Translations under genes and position numbers: made by a program
The notes under the pieces: generated by a model
Told to the model about the DNA's origin: nothing
Database searches by the model: none
Seen by the model: only the letters and a program-made list of their open reading frames with translations
Assembly (NCBI GenBank): GCA_030267965.1
Contig: BRYA01001317.1
Coordinates: 3,233 to 31,932, forward strand
Length of the DNA: 28,700 bases
Reading direction: 5' to 3'
Origin: Triparma columacea
Taxonomy: Eukaryota > Sar > Bolidophyceae > Parmales > Triparmaceae
Part shown: one piece after another, positions 20,281-28,700 of the stretch
Position numbering within the stretch: position 1 is the stretch's first letter
Layout of the letters: each line of letters opens with the position of its first letter

Positions 20281-23200
20281 ATGGCAGCCATCTCAATGTT
20301 CGGAATGATGCTCTGTTCTCTTCTAATTGCGTCTGCAATTGCGATAGACTACGACATCACCTCACAACCTCAACTCTTCCTCCACGTTGATTCCTCAAGC
20401 TCAATTATTGACTATACAATGACTTCGAACAATATAATCCTGGCCACAGGGACCTACCTCCCTGAATCGAGACATGACTCCTTTACGATATTTGATATAC
20501 AACATGGTAAGTGCTCCTTGGAGGATAGATATATCCATTCAGTAACTGATAGTGCCTTCGCTTCGTTCGTTCGCTCGCTTGTCCGCCCACCACTGCAGAC
20601 TATATTGCCCTTGATTCCGGAAAGACGCAAGCTGTCACTTGCGAGGTGGTCAACCCGGAATACTGTGTTCTTGATGGCACAAATAAGTATCGAATTGCTA
20701 CGGTGAGGTCCAGCTCTTATGCAGAGTTCACCGGGATTAAGTTCACTGGAGGCAACGCAATCTCTACGACGAGCATGGTTACTAGTACAGATTACCAGGG
20801 AAGCAACGGAGGTGCCCTGCTAGTTAGAGATTCTTACTGCACCTTACGTGTATGCAACTTCGTTAGCAACTCTGCGGTATACAGGGGAGGAGGTGAGAAG
20901 ATTTATAGGAAATCCAAAACTCATTGACAAACAAACCAACACTCCCTCTGTCAACCACAGCGATCTACATCTTGGTTGGTGGTTCCCGCATTTTATTGTA
21001 TGGAGTATCTTTCGATTCAAACCAGTGCGACACAACTGATTGCGGGAACGACATCTATGGTCTTGCTGGGTTCATCACAGACATGACGTCTACATCCCCA
21101 TCTGGCTGTACGTCTATCGGATCGAAGTTCCTTGCAGCACCGTCAGCGGGGACTCCTTTATCCATTGGGGGTTCTGGCTCTGGGGTATTCAACCCCGTTG
21201 CCCCAACCTCAATGTACTGCAGCGCCACATGCGAGGCGGGGAAATATGTCGATCCGAAACTTCGTAATAGCTGCCTGAGCAATCCTCCTGGGAGCTACTC
21301 CTCCATAGAAGGGACGGCATATACGATTTGCCAAGCCGGGAAGTACGGCATAGTAACAAACTCAAATTCCGCAGGAGACTGCCTCGTCTGCCCTAAGGGC
21401 CGTTACTCCGACGGCTTGAGGCTCACAGGCTCATGCTTTGTCTGCGGGGCGGGAACTTACAACGATGACGATGCAAGCAGCGCATCTTCTCACTCCTCCT
21501 GTCAAACCTGTCCTGCAGGGAAATCCCTTACCGATGCTGGGACTGACGCGAGCCTTCACGACAACGTAGACGACTGCGATGTCATCTGCAGCGCTGGGCG
21601 TTACTCTGACGGTGTTGAGACCACTGGTTGCGTCGACTGCCCCATAGGAAAGTACCTCTACGACGCCTCTATGCCTGACTTTCATAACGAGCTTGGGGAC
21701 TGCCAATCTTGTGGGCAGGGCACGGTAACGTCATCTCCTGGGTCAGTCCTTTGCACTGGCTGCCCGGAGGCCGCAACAGGCACCGCCAACGACCATTCTA
21801 GCTGCATTTACGACGCGGCACCGTCCTCAACCGGAATTTCCACCCTTAGTACGTTGTCGTCCTCTGACACTCTCCGCCTTTCATCCGGATCATACGAGGG
21901 CGTCGGTGCCGACGCCCTCATAGGACTTACCATTCCTATTTCCATCATTTGCACGAACGAAGACCAATCCTGCATTCTTTCAGGGTAAGAAGAGGGTATG
22001 GGGAATTGCCCTGTCGTAGCAGTGTGTGGCGGGAAAATTGGTCGTGAAGGCAGGCGACGGGCAATCGTTACATGACAGCAGTACAAATCATAAATCATGG
22101 CATCAACCCTGGTACCCTAACATGATAGATTTTTCTGGCTTCTGACCACGCTTCGCTTCGCTTCGCTTCGCTTCGCTTCGCTCGACACCTTTGCAGCTCT
22201 AACACGAGGGAAGTTATTAGATACTCCAGCGCAAGTGGAAAACTCGCGCTCCGAAGCCTCACGATTACACAGGGCAGATCGTTTGGGATTCATGTCAGTG
22301 GCGTTGGCACGGTAGATATAATAGGTTGCTTAATCAGCAACAATTTTAATTCGGCCGGCGATTTCTTCGGCACTAGCAATGGTGGGAGCGGAGTAAGGTT
22401 GACAACGGACGATTCCTCGCTCAACCTCTTCGGGACCACCTTCTTCGGGAACGAATATGAAGAGTCGCACATGCCTTTTAATGGGGTCAGCGACATCTCA
22501 AATACGGCGGAGGCGATTATTGAAGTGTTCTCAACGTGTCCTGGCGAGGGTTTTGCTTCCACTGCCGTAAAAGGCGCCATTCTTCAAGGAAGCATCACAA
22601 GTGAAATTGCTAACGCATTCTCATACAGCTGCAGTCAATGTCCTTCTGGTTCGTACCGCACACACAGTGATGGCGACTGCGTAATGTGCCCCTCAGGCAC
22701 GACAAACTCCGGAGCCAACGCTGCAAGTCAGATTGATTGCCCTACTACGTGCCAACCCGGAAAGTATGCCAACATAGATGGTGGGTCTTCAGTTTGTACC
22801 GACTGCGATTCTGCAGCTTTTATCAAGAAATATTCTTCCGAATGGGGGGCATTGTCATGTAACGATTGCCCGTCGCCTGCCTTCACGACCAATTTTCCCG
22901 CCACGCGCTGCTACGACAGGGCAAGTCCCCTCGAATGCGAAGAAATCGGGTTTGGCGTAGATGTTCTCGGCGAATCATGCATACAGTGCCCAAAAGGACG
23001 CTACAACGGCGTTAGTGGTAGTAGCGCAACATGCGAAGATTGCCCAGCCGGAAAGACGACAGTCGGTGTTGGTTCGACTTCAATATCTAGTTGCGAGTTA
23101 TGTGAGCCGGGGAAATACAGGAGCGTTTCCGATCCTGTGTCTGACTGTATCAGTTGCCCCAAAGGGAAGTTCGGCGATCCAAGCTTGTCTGGAAGTGACA

Positions 23201-26200
23201 ATCTTCAAAACTGCGAGGAATGCTCTTTTGGAAAGTTCAGAAAAGAGGGAGACGGTTTGACTTCCTGCTCCTCGTGTCAAGCTGGGCGGTTCCACATGTC
23301 ATCTGGATCGTTTAGTCAAGGCGACTGCTTTTACTGTAACCAAGGAGAAACTTCAAACACCGACAATGATGGGTGTGCGATGTGCAGTGCTGGAACGTAC
23401 AACCCGACACCAGGAGGGAATTGCATCAACTGCGACGCTGGGAAGTACTCTGGCGCAGAAGGTGGCACGTCTTCCAATGTCTGCGAGCCTTGCGCAGCTG
23501 GCAAATCTACCAACGACATCACAGGGTTGATGAGCGAGAGCGGGTGCCAAGATTGCACGCCTGGAAAGGCTGCTCCATCAACCGGGTACGCCAGCTGTGC
23601 TGTCTGCGTCCCTGGGACTGCAGCCGGAGGTTACGGAAGCGTTAACTGCGCGCAGTGCGCTCAGGGGACATTCAGTAACCAATTGTCGGCATTGTCTTGC
23701 GAAACGTGCGCCGAGGGGACCTATAATGACCAGGCGGGATCTGTCTCTTGCGTACCGTGCGTCGGAGGGAAGTACCTCAACGCCGAGAAAACTTGCAAGG
23801 ATTGTGAAGACGGAAAGTACAGCAACCCAGGTGCGACGGAATGCACTGACTGCGATCACACTGCCGGCTGGGTGAGTGTGGACATTTCGACAGGCGAGGG
23901 GGGGACGCGCAACAAGTGCAGATACTGCGGGCCGGGATTTTACGCGGATAATGTTGACCACGACTGCAAGCCTTGCGTGGCGGGAAAGTACAGCATAGGG
24001 GGGTCCGATGAATGCACGCCCTGCGGAGATGCGATGTATGCATCTACACCCCAGTCTTCAGCTTGCTCGTATTGTCTCCCAGGTTCAATTGTTGTTGAAA
24101 ATGGGTGTGTAGAATGCGAGAGCGGGAAATATGCTCCCTTTGGGGCCGTTGCTTGTATCAATTGTATGGGTGTCGGCGTGTACTCTGAAAGGGGAGCTTC
24201 ATTCTGCAGCACCAACCCCGCGGGGACAAAGGTGAAGGCAGATAGGTCAGGAGTTGAGAATTGTCCTGCAAACCACTTTAGCATCGGCGCGTCAGATTTA
24301 TGCACCCCATGTGAGTCAGGGCACTCTGAGGAGGGATCTTCGAGCTGCATTGCGACTCCTCCCGGTCACTACTGGGACGGTGAGTCGGACTTACCGTGCC
24401 CAGCAGGGACGTTTTCATCATCTGGATCGGCTGGATCTTGCACACCTTGTAATGGCGAGGGCGAGTACTCTGAAGGGGGAGCTTCCTTCTGCAGCACCAA
24501 CCCCGCGGGGACAAAGGTGAAGGCAGATAGGTCAGGAGTCGAGAATTGTCCTGCAAACCACTTTAGCATCGGTGCGTCAGATTTATGCACCCCATGTGGG
24601 TCAGGGCACTCTGAGGAGGGATCTTCGAGCTGCATTGCGACTCCTCCCGGTCACTACTGGGACGGTTCGTCTGATGTGCCTTGCCCTCCTGGATCAGTCT
24701 CGTTATCAGGGTCAACAGGCTCGTGCACACCTTGCGTTCTTGGTTCCAACTACCAGGACGCTCCTGGTGCGGCCACCTGCAAGCCCTGCTCCTTCTGCGG
24801 CCTCGGGTCCAAAGTTGCCACGTCCTGCACGCTCACCAGCGACGCCGTCTGTGACTCCTGCCCCCCCGGTTACGCCAGCCTGGGGGGGAAAGATACCTGC
24901 GGTGCCTGCGACGCTAGCCGGGAGTACTCCGATGAGGTCGGTCAGCCAGTTTGCTCCCTGTCGTCCCCTGGGACGATGCCGAACCCGGACCACACCGGGG
25001 TGGTACCTTGCCCAATCGGAACTGACCTTAACGGCTGCCTCTGCCCAGTCAACACCTTCCTGACACTCTTAGGCGAGCGCTGCGTTCCCATCCCGCCAGG
25101 GGTCGAGAAGGGCATTGAGGGCATGAAGCTGGGAACGCTAGTAATCGAGCCTGGGTTCTGGAGAACGAGCAACACGAGCAGCGACGTTAGGCCATGCCCG
25201 ATTGAGGAGGCATGCGTGGGGACCAAGATGGTGAGACGACGAGGGCTTTGCGAAGAAAAAAAAAAACACACACACACACACCAACATTATTCACAAACCC
25301 TTAACCCCCTTCTCTCCCTCCCCTAAAACCTCCAGAAAAACTCCACCGATACTTGCAGGGAGGGCCACCGCGGTCCGTATTGTAGTTTATGTTCCCCCGG
25401 TCTAGCCTCTGACACCTTCGGCATGTGTCAGGTCTGCACGTCCCGCGGTCTCATGTTCTCTGGTATCGTCGGTTTCGTCTGCCTTGTGTTTTTGGTCCTC
25501 TTGAAGGTGTTCCTAGACAAATTCGTCTTCAAGGGAAACAGGAGGAAGAAGCAGAGCTTCAAGACGGGCCTTAAGACGCTCTTCATATCCTTCCAAATTA
25601 TGGCACAGATGCCCAGCACTGTGCCGGCCATAGTCCTCCCCTCAAACTACAAGGAGAGCCTCAAAACCATCCAGTTCGTGAACTTTGACTTTGTAAACTT
25701 TGCCCACGTCGGCTGCGTGGTTGACTGGTGGAACATGAACTACAACATCCTCTCCTTAACATCCGTCCCTATCCTCCTCTGTCTCCTCCTCTCTTGCTTC
25801 GGATTAACCCCCGCCGTCGTTCCCATTACTTTTCTAGTCCTCCCTACAGCGACGACCGCAATCTTCAAGGTGTTCGCGTGCGACGAGCTAGACGACGGGC
25901 TGAGCTACCTCCACGCGGACTACTCAGTCAGGTGCGGGACGCCTGGACACAGGGCATGGGAGGCGTACGGGTACGCGATGATACTGGTGTACCCGGTGGG
26001 GGTGCTGGGTGCGTATGCGGCGCTGCTTTGGAGGAACAGGGAGGTTATTAAGGGCAGGGATTACCCGGACGTTAATGAGGTCGACGGGGGGGGGGGGAAG
26101 CAGGACGGCGGTGACGAGGGCGCCGCCGGTAGCATAAAGTTCCTCTACGACAGCTACAAGCCTGCCTTCTGGTGGTTTGAGATTTTCGAGACTGCCAGAA

Positions 26201-26910
26201 GGCTCGCTATGACTGGGCTCTTATCCGCCATAGCGCCCGGTACCGACCTCCAGCTGGGCGCTGGGATAGTAATGTCCGTCCTAAGCGTCGGCGTTTACGC
26301 GGGACTCAAGCCCTTCTGCGAGGGCAAGGACAACGCCCTCGCGGTGGTGACTAGCGGGGAGATATTCCTGGCGCTCCTGACCGCTCTGATCATGAAGCAC
26401 AACAAGGGGAAGGACGAGGGGAGGCAGGAGGAGGGGGTCGGGGCGCTCCTTATACTGCTGATGTGCGGGTGCGTTATATTTATGCTCGGGGCTGTATTCA
26501 TGGAGGTCGCCATAGACATTGACGGAAAGGCGTCGGAGAACAGACTCGCGCTAGGGGCGCTGAGGGCGGGAATGACGAGCAAGGGGGGCGGGGGAGGGAG
26601 CAAGTCTTGGTTCGGGCTGAGCTCCAAGAAGAGGATGGGGGTATCGGGATCGAGCAAGACCGACGGGAGCAATCAGCCTGAACCCACAATGGGGGGCGTG
26701 TACGGTCAGGAAAGTAGCGGGGCAATCGGCGCCTCCATAGAGATGACTGACAACCCCCTCTCAAAGAGCCCCCCGAGGCCCCCCACCGTGTGGTACGAGT
26801 ACGAGGACGAAGGGAGCGGGAGCAAGTACTACGAGAGCTCGCTGGAAGGGAAGGTACAGTGGGAACTTCCTGAGGGGAACGTGAGGATCATCAAGGGTAG
26901 TGAAGCGTGA
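20281..26910 (+). CDS. Large secretory-pathway GCC2/GCC3 Cys-rich multi-span membrane protein with WW-like C-terminus
   Basis: Five exons, 20281-20506, 20599-20892, 20961-21984, 22197-25230 and 25336-26910, in phases 1, 1, 2 and 0, total exactly 2051 codons including stop. A signal peptide (MAAISMFGMMLCSLLIASAIA) is followed by a right-handed beta-helix-like part (GGALLVRD, FVSNSAVYRGGAIYIL; about 100-230). A first block of Cys repeats covers about 260-480. A second beta-helix-like part covers about 515-640. A long block of C-x2-C-x-x-G-K-Y/F repeats (GCC2/GCC3, ephrin-receptor-like) covers about 660-1450. CREGHRGPYCSLC then precedes six to seven membrane segments (about 1563-1921). The tail holds WYEYED...KYYESS...VQWELPEG (2012-2040), a WW-like domain. 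The topology suggests a large ectodomain and a cytosolic tail. I infer a cell-surface receptor, adhesion or sensing role; ligand and partners are unknown. The related family is abundant in stramenopiles and other protists. Confidence 0.9.
22151..22184. repeat. CTTCG pentanucleotide repeat before a splice acceptor
   Basis: Six perfect CTTCG units (22151-22180) then CTCG, ending 12 bp upstream of the CAG acceptor at 22194-22196. It lies in intron 3 (21985-22196) of the Cys-rich gene. Confidence 0.95.
24181..24666 (+). repeat. 285-bp internal tandem duplication in the Cys-rich coding region
   Basis: The segments 24181-24381 and 24466-24666 differ at about five of 201 bases; the period is 285 bp, exactly 95 codons. 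Each copy encodes GASFCSTNPAGTKVKADRSG, an ENCPANHFSIGASDLCTPC block and CIATPPGHYWDG. The remaining third of each unit has diverged (CPAGTFSSSGSAGSCTPC versus CPPGSVSLSGSTGSCTPC). Confidence 0.95.
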
Positions 26911-26967
26911 TTTAAAAAGATTGTTGGTTTATTTGTATACTAGATTTCGCACTTTAGGATTCTTCCA
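26911..26967. terminator. Convergent 3' gap
   Basis: Only 57 bp lie between the Cys-rich gene stop and the Hikeshi stop on the other strand. No canonical AATAAA is seen; the assignment is by position. Confidence 0.35.
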
Positions 26968-27456
26968 TTACCCCCTGATCCAGAATTCTCCCTCCCGTTT
27001 ATACTTCTCTCTAAATCTCTTAAACCACTTCTCCACAATCCCCCCCGCCCCCCCATCCCCAAAGCTGCCCATATATTCCACAAAATCCCTCGCAATCCCT
27101 TCCGCAGTATCTAACGTATCATCACGTGTTTCTAAGTTAGTCGATGTGGATATATCTTCGAGGGATACACCGATTAAACCACCCCTATGATCTGAGCCAC
27201 GGCGGAATATTTTTGACGGGGTTGTGTTTGTTAGTAACCCTATATGTCTATAAGTAACACCATTATCAGACGATAAGTGTAACACTAATGTTGAAGTTGG
27301 GGGGAGGGGTGTGGAGAGGAACATTACTACCTCGGAACCTGAGGGTATTGTACCTACCCACTTTGTTGGGGCTACTTGCTGGAGAGGGGGAAGAGGGGGG
27401 TGGGAGGGGACGAGGATTGTGAAAGGCTGGATGTAGGGTTGGGGGTTCGTGGACAT
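26968..27456 (-). CDS. Hikeshi / OPI10 family protein (Hsp70 nuclear import carrier)
   Basis: One exon of 162 residues; human Hikeshi has 197. Matching blocks in order are a Pro-rich lead into WVGTIPSGSEVVMFLSTPLP (beta-rich N-terminal domain), HIGLLTNTTPSKIFRRG (the G-x-x-T-N-x-x-P-S-x-I-F signature, about 72-86), GLIGVSLEDI, and the C-terminal helix VEKWFKRFREKYKREGEFW. The family carries Hsp70 through nuclear pores during heat stress. The linker between the two domains is shorter than in animals, which explains the length. It is convergent with the Cys-rich gene and divergent from the SNARE gene, so a shared promoter is likely. The family call is confident; the function in this organism is by homology. 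Confidence 0.85.
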   Translation of the reverse strand: MSTNPQPYIQPFTILVPSHPPLPPLQQVAPTKWVGTIPSGSEVVMFLSTPLPPTSTLVLHLSSDNGVTYRHIGLLTNTTPSKIFRRGSDHRGGLIGVSLEDISTSTNLETRDDTLDTAEGIARDFVEYMGSFGDGGAGGIVEKWFKRFREKYKREGEFWIRG

Positions 27457-27553
27457 TTTAGGGCGTTGGTTTGTTGAGATTGTTTTGTTGGGGAAAGTCG
27501 GGTGAAGGATGAAGAGGTGGTTTGGATGAGGAGGTTTGGAAGAGGAAGTGTGA

Positions 27554-27592
27554 ATCAGAGGTATGTATCAGAGGTATGTATCAGAGGTATGA
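27554..27592. repeat. 13-bp tandem repeat, three copies (ATCAGAGGTATGT)
   Basis: Units 27554-27566, 27567-27579 and 27580-27592; the third ends in A instead of T. They lie in the Hikeshi/SNARE promoter region. Confidence 0.95.
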
Positions 27593-27603
27593 ATCAATAT
27601 GAT

Positions 27604-27642
27604 GGAGAGGAAGGGTGGAGAGGAAGGGTGGAGAGGAAGAAT
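27604..27642. repeat. 13-bp tandem repeat, three copies (GGAGAGGAAGGGT)
   Basis: Units 27604-27616 and 27617-27629 are identical and 27630-27642 ends AAT. It has the same period as the array 11 bp to its left but an unrelated purine-rich sequence. Confidence 0.95.
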
Positions 27643-27981
27643 GAATGAAGTTCCGGAAGAGTGGGTGTCTGTGTTGAAATTTTTGTGTTCTGTCGTCTTT
27701 TTAAAACTTCTGTTTGATGTTTACGCGTTGTATGAGATATAGAAAGTATAAGTGAGTATTAGAATGAGTATTTACAATCTCATTCAACGTTTTTTCTTGA
27801 TTTGTCTTTGGAGGCCAAAAAGGCATTTTCCTTCGCCTCCGTCCTCCTTCCCAAACCTCCTCCTCTCTCTGGTCTTGTTGTCCAATTGTTGATGAATATT
27901 ACAGACGTTCACATTGGTCTTAACGAGACCTCACCGTTCATGTCAACAAATGCAGATGATTCAGCTTCAAAGACACCAACT

Positions 27982-28700
27982 ATGGATCCATATTATCATT
28001 TTAATACTGTTTTGGTGAGTAAACTCTGTCAAGAGGATTATCGAGAAGTAGGATGAAAAGGGCTGAAATTTGGTGTTTATGTATGGGTATACGCACACAC
28101 ATATATACATATACACGGATATATAAATAAACAACCCCCACACACTCATACATACTAATATAAACGTAATATGGACAAGTTTGAGCAAACAAAGGAGACA
28201 AACTCACAAGAACACCATCATTTATATCAAACTCTGCTACTCTATACATGTGTACTCTGCGTGTACGTGTTTGTATGTGCTCGGAGTGTGTGTATAGAGG
28301 TATATAATACACACACATACACACAATTGAAATATAATATATATCCTAACAACCCCTCCTTCCCCTCCTTCTCCTCCTCCTTCTCCTTCTCCTCACCACA
28401 AACACTCCTCCTAACCCTCACCCCTCCCCCCTTCACAGTCCGAGCGTATGGACGTTCTCGGCACAACAGTGTCCTCCTACCTCTCAACCGTGTCCACCTG
28501 TGATACCTCCACATCCCTAGATTACAAGACTCTCCGTAAGACCACAAAGAAGCTCCTCAAGTCAACCGAGGGTACGCTCAAGGACTTGCAGTCGACTATA
28601 AGGGCGGTCGAGAATGATAGGGGTAAATTCGAACATATCGACGACGATGAATTAAGCAGGAGGAGAGCGTTCGTGTCGGGTATGAGTAATAAACTCTACA
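27982..28700 (+). CDS. Syntaxin-6/10/61-type SNARE, N-terminal part (runs off the window)
   Basis: Two exons are visible: 27982-28014 and 28439-28700 (open at the end). A GTGAGT donor and CACAG acceptor join in phase 0. Exon 1 encodes MDPYYHFNTVL, matching the family start DPFxxVxxEV. Exon 2 continues with a helix, LDYKTLRKTTKKLLKST, then LQSTIRAVENDRGKFEHIDD and ELSRRRAFVSGMSNKLY. These are the syntaxin-6 N-terminal Habc-like helices, including the I-x-x-V-E-x-x-x-x-K-F and E-L-x-x-R-x-x-F-V signatures. The Qc-SNARE motif and membrane anchor should follow beyond 28700. The family works in trans-Golgi/endosome fusion. The intron (28015-28438, 424 bp) is the longest here and carries AT/CA microsatellites and a CT-rich tract. 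An earlier in-frame ATG at 27940 is an alternative start. Confidence 0.85.
28084..28330. repeat. CA/TA microsatellites in the SNARE intron
   Basis: ACACACACATATATACATATAC-like runs at about 28094-28130 and again CACACATACACACA at about 28309-28325, followed by a CT-rich tract before the acceptor at 28438. Confidence 0.75.

Larger units (their letters stand above)
27457..27981. promoter_or_regulatory. Divergent promoter of the Hikeshi and SNARE genes
   Basis: These 525 bp lie between two divergent start codons and hold two 13-bp tandem arrays (27554-27642). An open frame continues upstream of the SNARE ATG from 27802, so the SNARE start could lie earlier. Nothing else was recognised. Confidence 0.45.

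Noticed and set aside
20167..20706. Longer start for the Cys-rich gene, and reading through its first intron
   Set aside because: The ATG at 20281 begins a good signal peptide, and splicing 20507-20598 restores the beta-helix frame; read-through gives Arg/Ser noise.
27802..27981. N-terminal extension of the SNARE
   Set aside because: The family starts near the DPYY motif, so the ATG at 27982 is preferred; the extension cannot be excluded.

Overview
The window is nuclear DNA of a gene-dense, intron-poor eukaryote. Genes sit on both strands 60 to 800 bp apart. Introns are roughly 70 to 420 bp with GTGAG, GTAAG, GTATG or GTCAG donors and AG acceptors. Coding DNA is GC-rich and there is no operon structure. 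The gene repertoire points to a stramenopile (heterokont): a very long Cys-rich GCC2/GCC3 multi-span membrane protein, a DHHC enzyme with a degenerate cysteine-rich domain, and a class I phosphodiesterase behind a channel-like membrane domain. A small-celled photosynthetic lineage such as Parmales/Bolidophyceae is my guess; the group is moderately sure and the genus is not determined.

Layout, left to right. 90-1375 (+): 3' part of an unrecognised gene that begins before the window. 1493-3279 (-): four-exon saccharopine-dehydrogenase-like oxidoreductase. 3494-4280 (+): a three-exon low-molecular-weight tyrosine phosphatase-like gene whose exons are too short and broken to show as a long ORF. 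4344-7428 (-): two-exon membrane phosphodiesterase with a voltage-sensor-like N-terminus. 7838-15301 (-): complete five-exon homomeric acetyl-CoA carboxylase of about 2306 residues. 16271-17590 (+): three-exon DHHC-type protein S-acyltransferase. 18064-18249 (+): a possible small Cys/His-rich protein. 18493-20106 (-): a 537-residue low-complexity protein with a polyQ tract and a SHIPPO-like GPGDY motif. 20281-26910 (+): five-exon, 2050-residue secreted/membrane Cys-rich protein ending in several membrane spans and a WW-like domain. 26968-27456 (-): Hikeshi/OPI10 homologue. 27982-28700 (+): first two exons of a syntaxin-6/10/61-type SNARE that runs off the end.

The genes do not form a pathway. 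They are independent housekeeping (fatty-acid synthesis, Hsp70 import, SNARE trafficking, S-acylation) and signalling genes (cyclic nucleotide breakdown, phosphatase, cell-surface protein). Gene pairs are often divergent with short shared promoters (3280-3493, 15302-16270, 20107-20280, 27457-27981) or convergent with very short 3' gaps (1376-1492, 4281-4343, 26911-26967).

Non-coding structure is mostly short tandem arrays lying in introns and promoters: 20 bp x3 in carboxylase intron 1, 22 bp x2 in the oxidoreductase, a CTTCG pentamer x6 just before an acceptor, and two adjacent 13-bp arrays in the Hikeshi/SNARE promoter. The best biological leads are the voltage-sensor/phosphodiesterase fusion, the phosphatase and acyltransferase with atypical catalytic regions, and the Cys-rich receptor-like protein with a recent 285-bp internal duplication. 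I saw no rRNA, tRNA, transposon or CRISPR array.
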